Below, one piece after another: positions 1 through 8,706 of a DNA stretch of 64,000 bases. Made by a program: the position numbers and the translations under genes. Source of the DNA: an uncultured Coriobacteriaceae bacterium (lineage in GTDB: Bacteria; Actinomycetota; Coriobacteriia; Coriobacteriales; UMGS124); assembly GCA_900539345.1 (NCBI GenBank), contig UQBS01000003.1, positions 50,525 to 114,524 on the forward strand, read 5' to 3'. The notes under the pieces were generated by a model. The model saw only the letters and a list, made by a program, of their open reading frames with translations, was not told where the DNA came from and made no database searches. Within the stretch, counting starts at the first letter, position 1. Every line of letters begins with the position of its first letter.

Positions 1-1596
1 ACCGAGCTTGCACGTCTTGCCAACTATGCCGAGCGTAAGTGCGACGAGGACACGCGCATCGCCCTCTACCAGGACTTCTGCGCACGTGTCACAACACTTT
101 GCGTACAGGTGTCCTCGGCGGTTGCATGGTTTGACGCAGAGCTGCTCGCCTGCGATGCGGCCCGCGTGGAGGGCTTTTATGAGGAGGAGCCCGCGCTTGA
201 GGGCTGGAGGCGCGCCATAGAGCGCGTGCTCGCCCGCCGCTCCCACACGCTCTCGAGCGCCGAGGAAGCCCTGCTTGCCAGCGCCGGAGAAATCGCACGC
301 CAGCCGGAAAATGTCTTCAGCATGTTCAGCGACGCCGACCTGACGTTCCCCGAGGCGCTCGACAGCACGGGCGCGCGCCACCAGGTGACGCACGGCACGT
401 TCGTGCCGCTCGAGCGAAGCGGCGACCGCACCCTTCGCCAGGGCGCCTATGAGAGCCTCTACGGGGTGTACGACCAGTTCAAGAACACCGCCGCCGCCAT
501 GCTCGCCTCCCAGGTCAAGCAGCTCAAGTTCTTCAGCGACGCACGGCACTACGACTCGAGCATGCAGGCGGCACTCGACGCCAACGAGGTGCCCGAGGAG
601 GTCTACACCAACCTCATCAACGCGGTACGGCGCAGCCTGGGCGCCATGCACAAGTACGTTGGCCTGCGCAAACGCCTGCTCGGCGTGGACGAGCTGCGCT
701 TCTGGGACGTCTACGTGCCCATGGTGAGCAACTTCGAGATGAAGTTCACCTACGAGGAGGCCTGCGACCTCATCCTGCGCGCGCTTGAGCCCATGGGCGA
801 GGACTACCTCGCCATCGTGCGCCACGGTCTGGAAAGCCGCTGGGTCGACGTGTACGAAAACCCCGGTAAGCGCAGCGGCGCCTACTCGGCCGGCGGCTTC
901 GGCATGCAGCCCGTCATCCTTCTGAACTTCCAGGGCACGCTCGACGACGTGTTCACGCTCGTGCATGAGATGGGCCACTCGGTGCATACCTACCTGAGCT
1001 GCTCCAAGCAGCCCGCACGCTACTCGGACTACCCCATCTTCGTGGCCGAGGTGGCTTCCACCTGCAACGAGGCGCTCCTCATGCATTACATGCTCGAGCA
1101 CGCGCAAAGCGACGCTGAGCGCGCTTACCTGCTCGACCATCACCTCGAGCAGTTCAAGGGCACCATCTACCGCCAGTGCATGTTCGCCGAGTTCGAGCTG
1201 GAGGCAGGCCGCATGAACGCACGTGGCGAGGGCCTCACCGCCGAGGCACTGAATGCGCTGTACCGCAAGCTCAATGAGGACTACTTTGGGCCCGAGATGG
1301 TCGTGGACGACCAAATTGCCCTGGAGTGGGCGCGCATCCCGCACTTCTACTACGACTACTACGTCTACCAGTACGCCACGGGCTACGCGGCCGCCATCGC
1401 CCTGTCGCAGCGCATCCTCAACGAAGGTGCCCCTGCTGTAGCCGATTACCTGGGATTCTTGTCGGGCGGCTGCTCCAAGCCCCCCATCGAGCTTCTGCGC
1501 GGGGCGGGCGTGGACATGGCGACGCCGGCACCGGTGGATGCGGCGCTGGGGTATTTTGCGGAGCTGATAGAGGAGCTTGAGGGGTTGGTGGGGTAG
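1..1596 (+). CDS. pepF: M3 family oligoendopeptidase F-like metallopeptidase (5' end outside window)
   Basis: The reading frame is open from base 1, so the N-terminus lies upstream; a GTG at 109 is only an internal codon. The zinc-binding HEMGH motif (HExxH) is encoded at 964-978, and the third-ligand region VAEVASTCNE follows about 25 residues later, as in M3 peptidases. The C-terminal part keeps the family's Tyr-rich substrate segment (FYYDYYVYQYATG). M3B oligoendopeptidases are cytoplasmic zinc enzymes that cleave short peptides. Downstream lie a hairpin terminator and intergenic repeats. The family call is firm; substrate range cannot be seen. Confidence 0.93.
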   Translation, partial: TELARLANYAERKCDEDTRIALYQDFCARVTTLCVQVSSAVAWFDAELLACDAARVEGFYEEEPALEGWRRAIERVLARRSHTLSSAEEALLASAGEIARQPENVFSMFSDADLTFPEALDSTGARHQVTHGTFVPLERSGDRTLRQGAYESLYGVYDQFKNTAAAMLASQVKQLKFFSDARHYDSSMQAALDANEVPEEVYTNLINAVRRSLGAMHKYVGLRKRLLGVDELRFWDVYVPMVSNFEMKFTYEEACDLILRALEPMGEDYLAIVRHGLESRWVDVYENPGKRSGAYSAGGFGMQPVILLNFQGTLDDVFTLVHEMGHSVHTYLSCSKQPARYSDYPIFVAEVASTCNEALLMHYMLEHAQSDAERAYLLDHHLEQFKGTIYRQCMFAEFELEAGRMNARGEGLTAEALNALYRKLNEDYFGPEMVVDDQIALEWARIPHFYYDYYVYQYATGYAAAIALSQRILNEGAPAVADYLGFLSGGCSKPPIELLRGAGVDMATPAPVDAALGYFAELIEELEGLVG

Positions 1597-1650
1597 AGGA
1601 AGCATGGGGCGGGCGGGAGAAGAGAGGGAGGCTTCTCCTTCGCCCGCTTG

Positions 1651-1809
1651 TCCTCGTACCGAAAGCTTCGAAAACCCGGGGCACGGGCGCGCTTCGCGCG
1701 CTTGTGCCCCTTTTCTTGCTTTCACTGCGGAGGTGGGCTGCGGAGAAGCCCCCTCCCCCGGACGCCACGTGCTTCCATGAGGCGTTTTAGGGACAAGGGT
1801 TGGGGGCGC
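1651..1809 (+). repeat. Intergenic hairpin-repeat family 2, copy 1
   Basis: Three consecutive hairpins: a terminator-like stem (1678-1710), a GGAGG-T-GGGCT / AGCCC-C-CCTCC stem just after TTCACTGC, and a small GCTTCC / GAGGC stem followed by a G-rich tail ending TTGGGGGCGC. The last 91 bp (1719-1809) are repeated at 1851-1940, and the whole arrangement recurs in diverged form at 11075-11238. It fills most of the gene-free stretch 1597-1945. Confidence 0.75.
1678..1717 (+). terminator. Rho-independent terminator after the oligopeptidase gene
   Basis: GGGGCAC at 1678-1684 pairs with GTGCCCC at 1704-1710, with a further GC-rich stem (GCGCGC/GCGCGC around TTC) inside, followed by TTTTCTT. It is the left half of the larger repeat copy at 1651-1809. 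Confidence 0.8.
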
Positions 1810-1850
1810 ACGGTGGGAAGGGCGTCGCGCACGGTGTCCCATCCTGCGGG

Positions 1851-1940
1851 TTTTCACTGCGGAGGTGGGCTGCGGAGAAGCCCCCTCCCCCGGACGTCAC
1901 GTGCTTCCGGGAAGCGTTTAGGGACAAGGGTTGGGGGCGC
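1851..1940 (+). repeat. Intergenic hairpin-repeat family 2, copy 2
   Basis: Near-identical direct copy of 1719-1809. The small hairpin is GCTTCC-G-GGAAGC here and imperfect in copy 1. It lies immediately downstream of the stop codon of the minus-strand gene at 1946-2356. Confidence 0.8.
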
Positions 1941-1945
1941 AACGG

Positions 1946-2356
1946 CTACAGCTCTACGGGCACCCATTCGTCGTGGTTGCAGATCCAGGCTTGGGGCTGC
2001 TCGACGGAGAAGAAGACGAGGGTGGGGTCGTCGGGGCCGTCGTAGGACTCGCCGAGGGCCGTGAGGTGCTCGTAGCCGGCCTTGCGAATCTCGGGCGTGA
2101 CCTCGTCCTTGAGGCCGGCCAAGCCGCGCAGGATGAGCCAGCCGTGGCCGGGCCACCAGCTCGTGGCCTCGAACTTCTGGTTGGCAAGCAGCTCCTGCCA
2201 GACGTCCTTGGTCGTGGCGGTCACGAACCACACGCGGCCGTCGCACTCAGCGGCATAGCTGAAGGGGCGCACATGGGGCTGGTCGTCAACGCTCGTGGCG
2301 AGATACCAGGCAGGAACGGCCTGGAGGTACTGCAGGACGGTGTCGATTCCACTCAT
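1946..2356 (-). CDS. Pyridoxamine 5'-phosphate oxidase-like flavin-binding protein
   Basis: A 136-residue single-domain protein with the split-barrel pattern of the pyridoxamine 5'-phosphate oxidase-like superfamily: an N-terminal helix, then WYLATSVDDQPHVRPF, a GRVWFVTATTKDVW strand-turn and a C-terminal barrel strand. These proteins bind FMN or F420 and are often redox or stress enzymes of unknown substrate. The ATG is preceded on the minus strand by a purine-rich GAAAGGAG. It is convergent with the oligopeptidase gene and stands alone. The exact reaction cannot be assigned. Confidence 0.8.
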   Translation of the reverse strand: MSGIDTVLQYLQAVPAWYLATSVDDQPHVRPFSYAAECDGRVWFVTATTKDVWQELLANQKFEATSWWPGHGWLILRGLAGLKDEVTPEIRKAGYEHLTALGESYDGPDDPTLVFFSVEQPQAWICNHDEWVPVEL

Positions 2357-2570
2357 GGACGAGCTCCTTTCACGGGCGGCTCACAGCCGCATTGACAGAC
2401 AACGAATCGCGCTTTGGACACGGCGTGTCACGAAGCGCGGCAGTACAAATCAGGTAGCACACAACGCCCATGACGTAGGGTGCGCAGCAAGATTACCACG
2501 TCACGGAGCCTGGGCACCAAACGTGACGACAGCCGTCGGGCCATCCGGAAACACGATTCACGAACGGCGA

Positions 2571-2750
2571 ACGTCAATCCCAGGCGGTGGGGTCCACTCG
2601 GCCACTGACCCTAGACGATGAACAAGCGGGCCGCACGGTACTTCACCATTGCAACACCGCAGGCAGAAACCGTGTTCGATGAGACCAATCGGACTTAATC
2701 ATCGTCTAGGACCTCGTGGACACAGCACGTCAATCCCAGGCGGTAAGGTC
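2571..2750. repeat. Nested direct and inverted repeats beside the HsdS/HsdM-like gene
   Basis: A 24-bp direct repeat (2571-2594 and 2727-2750, two mismatches) encloses a perfect 12-bp inverted repeat (CCTAGACGATGA at 2610-2621; TCATCGTCTAGG at 2699-2710). The right direct repeat abuts the stop codon of the minus-strand gene at 2750. The rest of the gene-free stretch 2357-2749 shows no convincing gene. The layout resembles a small excised or inserted element, but no transposase or integrase is present. Confidence 0.65.
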
Positions 2751-5209
2751 TACCCCACGTAGGTCCAAGGGGTGAGGACGTCGGCGTTTGCGGTAATCTC
2801 CTCGGCACCGATGACGCGGCAGAAACCCTGCTCGCACGGTGCCTCGCCGCGCTCGACCCAAGCCGCGAGCACACGCGCGGCTTGGGCGGCAACCTCGGCG
2901 GGAAGCTCGCGGGTCGCAGCAGCGCCCGCGCCATCCGCAGGCACACCGCAGCCAAGCATGTCGACCATGAGCGTCTGCGCGGACTCGGCGTCGCGCGGGT
3001 CGCCCAGCACAATCAGGCTCGAGGCGGGACGGCCGTCGGCGAAGATGCGCGAGGGCAGCGACACGACGGCACGCACGCGACCCGAGGTGGCAAGCTTGCG
3101 GCGCAGCTCGGTCTCGCTGCCCACGCATGAATGCAGGGCGCAGTTCGGCGCGAGAAGCACGACGGCTCCCCCCGCTACCTGGTGGAACATCGCCTGCTCA
3201 ATCCAGGCGAACGTCGCCTTGTTGCGCGGCGGCACACCCAGCGCGGCCCAGCGGGCATCGTCGGGCGAGACAGCACCCTCGTGCCAAGCGCCCTCCTCAC
3301 AAGGAAGTACAGCGCACACAAGGTCGGCCCGCCAGTCGCTGAACTCATCATGCGCAAGCGCACTGCCCACGGCAGCGCCCAGGCCACCGCGCCGCTCGCC
3401 CATGCCCTCGAGCTCGGCGGCCCTCACGAGCATGTCGGCCAGGATATGGGAGAACTCCTGCGTCTGCGAGCGCAGCGTGACCTCGGGAAAATCATGTGCG
3501 AGCAGGTCGATGAGACCCTCGCCCGACGAACAGGGCACATAGGCGCTTTGCGGCTCGTGACCCAGGCCACAGGCGCAGGAGCGCACCGCGCCCTCTAGCA
3601 GGCCGTTGACTGAGTCAGGCAGCACGACAAACGAGGAATCGAGGCGTAGCACGGCGCGCACGGCAGCACCCGTAATGGTGCCCGGCTCAATGGCGTCGAG
3701 CATGCCGACCCACCCAGCAAGCTGCTCAACCGTCAGCAGAGACGAACTGTACGAGAGGTTGGGCAAGAACGACAGCAGGTCGTTGGACTCGGAGAGCTCG
3801 GTCATGACCGTGTCGAGCGCGCGCACGAGATTGGCATAGGCAGGCGCGGCATAGGGGCCGGCAGCGGCGGCGACGAACGCCCACTGCGAGCTCGAGGCGC
3901 ACGCGCGCACAACGGCCAGGGGCGCAAGCTCCCAGGCAACATCGGCAGGATCGCTCAGAATCTCCAGCCCCTGAGCGGCAAGAGGAGCAAGCACGCTCAT
4001 CTGCGCAACGCGCCCACGCAGGTCGGCCGGCATGGAGTCGGCATCAGCGCTATCTTCCCGCTCCTGACCGGCGTCCTTTCCACACGCGGCAATCGCCTCG
4101 GGCGCCGCGGGGATTTCGCCGAGCGGCTCGTCGTCGACCGCGCTCGACTCATCGACCCCCACGCGGCCATGCGTGAAGAACTCCGCCAGGCGCGCCGCGT
4201 GGTCGCGTTCGAGCTGGACAAGGTCGGCCTCGGCCTTGGCAAGGCGGTCGAAGATGTCGCTTGCGACAGAAGCGAAGCGTTCCTGCTGCTCGATGGTGCC
4301 CACGTGCAGGCACAGGGCACCGAAGTCTTGCTCGCTCACCCAGTCCTGCCTGGGCAGACCCTCGCGCACACGGGCGGCACGCAGGGCAAACAGCAGGACA
4401 CCCAGCTCGACTTTGGAGTCGGCCGCACAGGCATAGAGCACATCCTGCAAGGGGTGGCATGCCTCGGGAACGTAGCGCGCGACCATGGCGCGACCCTGGG
4501 GGGCGGCCACGACACAGGGTCCCTCGGCCAGAACCTCATCGCAGCGGCCCAGCGTGCAGCGGCTGCCTTCCACGCGCACCGCCTTGTCGGGGCCGCGCAA
4601 CTCGGCCGCCACCGAGGTGCCCGTACGCCATGCCACGGCATCCGCCATGGCGAGGGTCTCAGGCCCGTCGGCGGCCACGATGCTCGCAAACGCCTCATCA
4701 CCCTCGGCCATAAGCTGGGCAGGCAGGGCGCGCAGGCGCTTGAACTCGGCCTCGTCAGCCTCAATCATCTCGACAAACGCGTCGCGCACAGCGCGGCAGG
4801 GCCAGGGAATGCGCGAGGCAAGCAGCGCGGTCAGGGAAATCTGGCGCAGCTGAGGGGTTCCGGTGACCTGGTGGGCCACCTGCGGGGAGTGCGTGATGAC
4901 GTTGTAGAGGTAGTCGGTGTCGGTGCGGTCGTGGGGCACGAGGGCATACACCTGCTTGCCAAAGGAGAAACGCCCCTGCTCCTTGCGCGCCATAACATAC
5001 CCGGTGTTTGCCACAATCTGGCCGTACGCAGGGACGATGATTGCACCGCCCGCATCCACGAGCCAATCATCGACGCCAAACGACTGACAGTTGTCGGCAA
5101 AGTAGGCGTACGGCCCCTTGCGCGCCGAGCGCTCGGCCACCGTAAGGTCCTGCTCGCCTTCCCTTGCCGCCCGGCACACGTCCCCGAGCCTCACCATCTG
5201 CATAGCCAT
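2750..5209 (-). CDS. Fused type I restriction-like protein: HsdS-like N-terminus, degenerate HsdM-like C-terminus
   Basis: About 819 residues. The N-terminal ~180 residues look like one HsdS target-recognition domain (VRLGDV start, WLVDAGGAIIVPAYG, then TGTPQLRQISLTAL and a coiled spacer). The C-terminal ~250 residues follow the HsdM N6-adenine methylase layout: a DLVCAVLPCEE segment where NPPF normally stands, then RNKATFAWIEQAMFHQVAGG and RVRAVVSLPSRIFADGRPASSL. No DPxxGxG-type SAM motif I and no NPP(F/Y) catalytic motif is visible, so methylation activity is doubtful. The start at 5209 (MAMQMVRLGDV) has AGGAGG upstream; an ATG at 5272 lacks a ribosome site. No hsdR lies nearby. It follows metA on the same strand. 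Confidence 0.65.
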   Translation of the reverse strand: MAMQMVRLGDVCRAAREGEQDLTVAERSARKGPYAYFADNCQSFGVDDWLVDAGGAIIVPAYGQIVANTGYVMARKEQGRFSFGKQVYALVPHDRTDTDYLYNVITHSPQVAHQVTGTPQLRQISLTALLASRIPWPCRAVRDAFVEMIEADEAEFKRLRALPAQLMAEGDEAFASIVAADGPETLAMADAVAWRTGTSVAAELRGPDKAVRVEGSRCTLGRCDEVLAEGPCVVAAPQGRAMVARYVPEACHPLQDVLYACAADSKVELGVLLFALRAARVREGLPRQDWVSEQDFGALCLHVGTIEQQERFASVASDIFDRLAKAEADLVQLERDHAARLAEFFTHGRVGVDESSAVDDEPLGEIPAAPEAIAACGKDAGQEREDSADADSMPADLRGRVAQMSVLAPLAAQGLEILSDPADVAWELAPLAVVRACASSSQWAFVAAAAGPYAAPAYANLVRALDTVMTELSESNDLLSFLPNLSYSSSLLTVEQLAGWVGMLDAIEPGTITGAAVRAVLRLDSSFVVLPDSVNGLLEGAVRSCACGLGHEPQSAYVPCSSGEGLIDLLAHDFPEVTLRSQTQEFSHILADMLVRAAELEGMGERRGGLGAAVGSALAHDEFSDWRADLVCAVLPCEEGAWHEGAVSPDDARWAALGVPPRNKATFAWIEQAMFHQVAGGAVVLLAPNCALHSCVGSETELRRKLATSGRVRAVVSLPSRIFADGRPASSLIVLGDPRDAESAQTLMVDMLGCGVPADGAGAAATRELPAEVAAQAARVLAAWVERGEAPCEQGFCRVIGAEEITANADVLTPWTYVG

Positions 5210-5304
5210 ACCTCGCAATGCCTCCTCAACCACACGATCCGCGCCACGAAATCGTTTTTTGACTCGGCACATGATACCCGTACTTGTAGCTTGATAGCCC
5301 GAGA

Positions 5305-6294
5305 CTAGCGGATGTCGCCGCCGCGGGTGCCGGGCTGCCAGACGCGCTCGGAGATGCGGTAGCCCTTGTAGTCCTCGCTCAGCTCGGTGAGGTCGAAGGG
5401 CGTCATCTGGTAGATGTAGTTGAGCCAGTTGCGCCAGAAGAGGTTGGCGTGGCTGCGCCAGGTGAGGCAGGGCTCGTTGGCAGGGTCGTCGTCGGGATAA
5501 TAGTTGCGCGGCATGTCGATGGGCCTGCCCAGCCCCAGGTCGCGGCGGTATTCCGCATCGAGCGTGCCCTTGGCATACTCGAGGTGGCCGGTGATGAACA
5601 CCTGGCGCATGTCGGAGGTCGCCAGGATGGAGGGGCCGGTCACCGGGCTCGTGCCCAGCGCGTACAGGTCGTGTCCGATATGCTCGTCGAGCTGGGCGAG
5701 GTCGATGCCGGCATGGCGGGAGTGCGGCATGAAGAAGCGCTCGTCAAAGCCGTTGGTGAGGAAGTTGTACTCGTCGGTGAGCCTGGTGGCGAACACGCCG
5801 AAAAGCTTGCTGGGCAGTGCCACCTTGTTCACGCCGTGATGGAAGTACAGGCCCGCCAAGGCACCCCAACAGATGTGCAACGTGGAGTAGACGTTGGTGC
5901 GGCTCCACTTCATGACCTCGACAAGCTCGTCCCAATAGTCGACGTCCTCGAAGTCCATCTCCTCCACGGGGGCGCCGGTGATGACGAGCGCGTCGTAGCG
6001 GCGATCGCGAAACGCCTCGAAGGTGTCGTAGAACTTGACGAGGTGGTCGTGGGGGGTGTTCTTGCTCTCGTGGCTCGCCATGCACATGAAGTCCATGTCC
6101 ACCTGCAGCGGCGACTTGGAAATGAGGCGCAGGATCTGCGTCTCCGTCTCGATCTTCTTGGGCATGAGGTTGAGCAGAACGACCCTCAGCGGGCGCATGT
6201 GCTGCTTGGAAGCGACGTTCTCCTCAAGCGCGAAGATGCGCTCATCGTCAAGAATCTCCTTGGCAGGAAGTCCGGTGGGGATGTTGATAGGCAT
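5305..6294 (-). CDS. metA: Homoserine O-acyltransferase MetA, probably acetyl-CoA dependent
   Basis: A 329-residue MetA-family enzyme acylating homoserine in methionine synthesis. The start at 6294 (MPINIPTG) follows AAGGAG at good spacing; an open frame reaching 6513 is not used. The nucleophile is Cys142 in HICWGA, with later FMPHSRH and GHLEY segments matching the catalytic His/Glu region. Residue 111 is Glu (APVEE); in this family Glu at 111 is associated with acetyl-CoA and Gly with succinyl-CoA, so acetyl transfer is inferred. A MalY/PatB-type lyase lies at 7381, consistent with transsulfuration. No recognisable SAM riboswitch was found in the leader. Confidence 0.94.
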   Translation of the reverse strand: MPINIPTGLPAKEILDDERIFALEENVASKQHMRPLRVVLLNLMPKKIETETQILRLISKSPLQVDMDFMCMASHESKNTPHDHLVKFYDTFEAFRDRRYDALVITGAPVEEMDFEDVDYWDELVEVMKWSRTNVYSTLHICWGALAGLYFHHGVNKVALPSKLFGVFATRLTDEYNFLTNGFDERFFMPHSRHAGIDLAQLDEHIGHDLYALGTSPVTGPSILATSDMRQVFITGHLEYAKGTLDAEYRRDLGLGRPIDMPRNYYPDDDPANEPCLTWRSHANLFWRNWLNYIYQMTPFDLTELSEDYKGYRISERVWQPGTRGGDIR

Positions 6295-6473
6295 GAGGGC
6301 TCCTTGGGAGAAGGCACATGGCTCGTGCAGGGTCGTTTTGAATGGCGCAAATTTCCAAGGGATAAAGATACCCTCTCCGGCGGCCAAGTGCGGCGCAGAA
6401 CCACGCGCGGGCGCGATATGTTTTGATTGCCAGCCATCGGCGCGACTGATAGCGGCAGGCACCGCGTACGGCC

Positions 6474-6479
6474 TATAAT
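6474..6479 (+). promoter_or_regulatory. Probable -10 element (TATAAT)
   Basis: A perfect TATAAT about 36 bp before the start at 6516. No clear -35 hexamer at 17 bp spacing, so only the -10 is offered. Confidence 0.4.
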
Positions 6480-6515
6480 TCCTGCCCAGACGACACTTCG
6501 ACGATGGGAGCAACC

Positions 6516-7259
6516 ATGCCCGTTCTCATGAACAAGGGAGACGACCCGCGCCGCGCCGCGTGGCTTTTCTACACCGACCGTGCCGAGCTCGCCGAGTGGG
6601 GCCGCCAGATCGTGGAGGGCCGCTGGGACTCCGCACGCCTCGTGGTAGACCCCGAGTCGCTCGAAAGCGCCAAAAAGGCCAGCTCACCGGTAGAGGTATG
6701 GGCACAGGCCAAGACTCTCATCCCTGAAGACTTCGACCTGGAAGCCGCACGCGGCGAGGTGATGGAGGCCACGCAGGCCGCCATCGAGCGCGCGAAGATG
6801 GAAGCCGAGGCCGAGGCCGACGAGCAGGAGGGCGACGAGGAAGCCGCTGACGCGAAGCACGCGTCGGCAAACGGCGAGGGCGAGGGCGCCTGTGAGGAGC
6901 CCGAAGGCGAGCAGGACGCGCAGGACGCGCAAGAAGGCGGCGAGAACCCCTTCGACTACGAGCCCGTCCCCGCACCCGAGGGCCTGCGCATCCATGTGGG
7001 CACCACCACCCGCCAGGCAGCCCTGAGCTACCTCATGGCACACGAAAGCGAGGAGGGCGAAGGCGACGAGGAGGAGGCGGCCGACACCGACCTGCCCGGC
7101 CTGCAGATGCTCGCCCAACTCATTGACTACATGCGCGACTCAGCCGACGGCCTGCCCTCATTTGCCGTGTGGCACATCGACCCCTCGGGCATCCTGCGCA
7201 TGGTGCGCGCCAAGAAGGTCAAGGCCATGGCCGGCAACGTGCTGAGCATCAAGAACTAG
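6516..7259 (+). CDS. Acidic hypothetical protein
   Basis: A 247-residue protein, not recognised. The start at 6516 (MPVLMNKGDDPRR) is chosen because GGGAG at 6507-6511 gives a proper ribosome site; the ATG at 6504 overlaps that site. The N-terminal ~90 residues look globular (RRAAWLFYTDRAELAEWG). Residues ~95-145 are a Glu/Asp/Ala-rich low-complexity linker. The C-terminal ~100 residues (PSFAVWHIDPSGILRMVRAKKVKAM) look folded again. No signal peptide or membrane segment. It is divergent from metA and followed by palindromic element A. Confidence 0.7.
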   Translation: MPVLMNKGDDPRRAAWLFYTDRAELAEWGRQIVEGRWDSARLVVDPESLESAKKASSPVEVWAQAKTLIPEDFDLEAARGEVMEATQAAIERAKMEAEAEADEQEGDEEAADAKHASANGEGEGACEEPEGEQDAQDAQEGGENPFDYEPVPAPEGLRIHVGTTTRQAALSYLMAHESEEGEGDEEEAADTDLPGLQMLAQLIDYMRDSADGLPSFAVWHIDPSGILRMVRAKKVKAMAGNVLSIKN

Positions 7260-7266
7260 AAGTCCC

Positions 7267-7348
7267 GGGATGCGCTGTGGCTGCGTTCCTCAGGGCCTCA
7301 TGTACTCCAGTACACATCGGCCCTGAGCGCCTTGCCACAGCGCATCCC
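7267..7348 (-). repeat. Nested-palindrome element A (family 1)
   Basis: On the minus strand: a perfect 14-bp outer stem (GGGATGCGCTGTGG / CCACAGCGCATCCC), conserved CAAGGCG, a perfect 9-bp inner stem (CTCAGGGCC / GGCCCTGAG), a loop containing TGTACTGGAGTACA, then GAACGCAG. It ends 33 bp before the MalY/PatB-type gene. The same architecture with different stem sequences recurs at five other sites in the window. Confidence 0.85.
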
Positions 7349-7380
7349 TGTCGCCTTTGGTTGAAAGAGAGTGCAAAATC

Positions 7381-8565
7381 ATGCAGTACAACTTCGACGA
7401 GGTCATTGACAGGCGCGGCACGAACTGCTGCAAGTGGGACGGCGCCGAGAAGGCGGGACACTCCCCCGACGAGATCTCGATGTGGGTGGCCGACATGGAC
7501 TTCCGCTGCCCCCAGCCCGCCATCGACGCCCTGGTGGCACGCGCGCAGGAGGGCATCTTCGGCTACACGCAAACGCCTGAGAGCTACTACACCGCCATGT
7601 GCGACTGGTTCGGCCGCCGTCACGGCTTCCGCCCCCGCGAGGAGTGGGTCGTCATCACGCCGGGCGTGTGCTTCGCCCTCTCCATGGCCGTGCGCTGCTT
7701 CACGCGCGAGGGCGACACCGTGCTCATCCAGCCGCCCGTGTACTATCCCTTCGCCAACACCATCGTCCAAAACGGCCGCCACGTCGCAAACGCCCCCCTC
7801 ACCTGCAACGACGACGGCTCCTACAGCATCGACTTCGACGTGTTCGAGCGCGTGGTGCGCCAGGAGCGCCCCACCCTCTTCATCATGAGCAACCCGCACA
7901 ACCCCGTGGGCCGCGCCTGGACCGAAGACGAGCTGCGCCGCATGGGCCAAATCTGCCAGGAGGCAGGCGTGCTCGTGGTGGCCGACGAGATCCATGCCGA
8001 CTTCGACCGACCAGGCCACCCGCACGTGTGCTACGCAAGCCTGGGCGAGGCGTTCGCGCAGAACTGCGTGGTGTGCACCGCACCCTCCAAGACGTTCAAC
8101 CTGGCGGGACTGCAGCTCTCCAACATCCTCATCCCCAACCCCGAGCTGCGCCGACGCTTCGCCGACGAAGTGTGCGCCACAGGCTACGACGAGCCGAGCT
8201 GCTTTGGCCTGGCGGCGGCGCAGGCATGCTTTACTCAGGGCGACGAGTGGCTTGACCAGCTCAAAGACTACCTCGAGGGCAACATCGCCCTTGTGCGCGA
8301 CTTCATCGCCCAGCGCATCCCCACCCTCAAGTTCACCGAACCTGAGAGCACCTACCTGCTGTGGGTGGACTGCCGCGGCCTGGGCCTGACCGACGAAGAG
8401 CTCACGCGCTTCATCCAGCACGACGCGCGCCTGTGGCTCGACATGGGCTCCATCTTCGGCAAGGAGGGCGAAGGCTTCATCCGCCTGAACGTGGCATGTC
8501 CGCGCAGTGTGGTGAAAGAGGCGCTCGAGCGGCTCGAGGCGGCCGCGAACGGGCTTTCTCACTAG
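7381..8565 (+). CDS. patB: MalY/PatB-type aminotransferase, likely cystathionine beta-lyase
   Basis: A 394-residue fold-type I PLP protein. The Schiff-base lysine is residue 237 in SKTFNLAG, and the substrate/PLP segments SNPHNPVGRAW, VADEIHADF and the C-terminal RLNVACPR match the MalY/PatB subgroup. These enzymes cleave cystathionine or cysteine to thiol, pyruvate and ammonia. The ATG at 7381 follows GAAAGAGAG; an in-frame TTG at 7357 is rejected. Proximity to metA suggests the transsulfuration step of methionine synthesis, but a broader C-S lyase role is possible. Confidence 0.85.
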   Translation: MQYNFDEVIDRRGTNCCKWDGAEKAGHSPDEISMWVADMDFRCPQPAIDALVARAQEGIFGYTQTPESYYTAMCDWFGRRHGFRPREEWVVITPGVCFALSMAVRCFTREGDTVLIQPPVYYPFANTIVQNGRHVANAPLTCNDDGSYSIDFDVFERVVRQERPTLFIMSNPHNPVGRAWTEDELRRMGQICQEAGVLVVADEIHADFDRPGHPHVCYASLGEAFAQNCVVCTAPSKTFNLAGLQLSNILIPNPELRRRFADEVCATGYDEPSCFGLAAAQACFTQGDEWLDQLKDYLEGNIALVRDFIAQRIPTLKFTEPESTYLLWVDCRGLGLTDEELTRFIQHDARLWLDMGSIFGKEGEGFIRLNVACPRSVVKEALERLEAAANGLSH

Positions 8566-8667
8566 CCGAGCGGCACGGGCCGCACGCAACCCGTCCGCAT
8601 CTGGGCGATTTGTGTGTCCGAAACATGCCTGTTCAAAAGGCACGTGATAATGGCTTGCGTCAAACAA

Positions 8668-8684
8668 TGCGGGACCGACCCGCA
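8668..8684. promoter_or_regulatory. Dyad symmetry upstream of hydratase gene
   Basis: TGCGGG-5-CCCGCA, a perfect 6-bp dyad 22 bp before the ATG at 8707, just 5' of the ribosome site GGGGAGG. It may be an operator or a small leader hairpin; nothing identifies a regulator. Confidence 0.3.
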
Positions 8685-8706
8685 CATGGTATGGGGAGGA
8701 TAGCCG

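Noticed and set aside
6295..6503. SAM riboswitch upstream of metA
   Set aside because: Only a short AGGGTA/TATCCCT-like hairpin is visible; the SAM-I/II core sequences are not recognisable.
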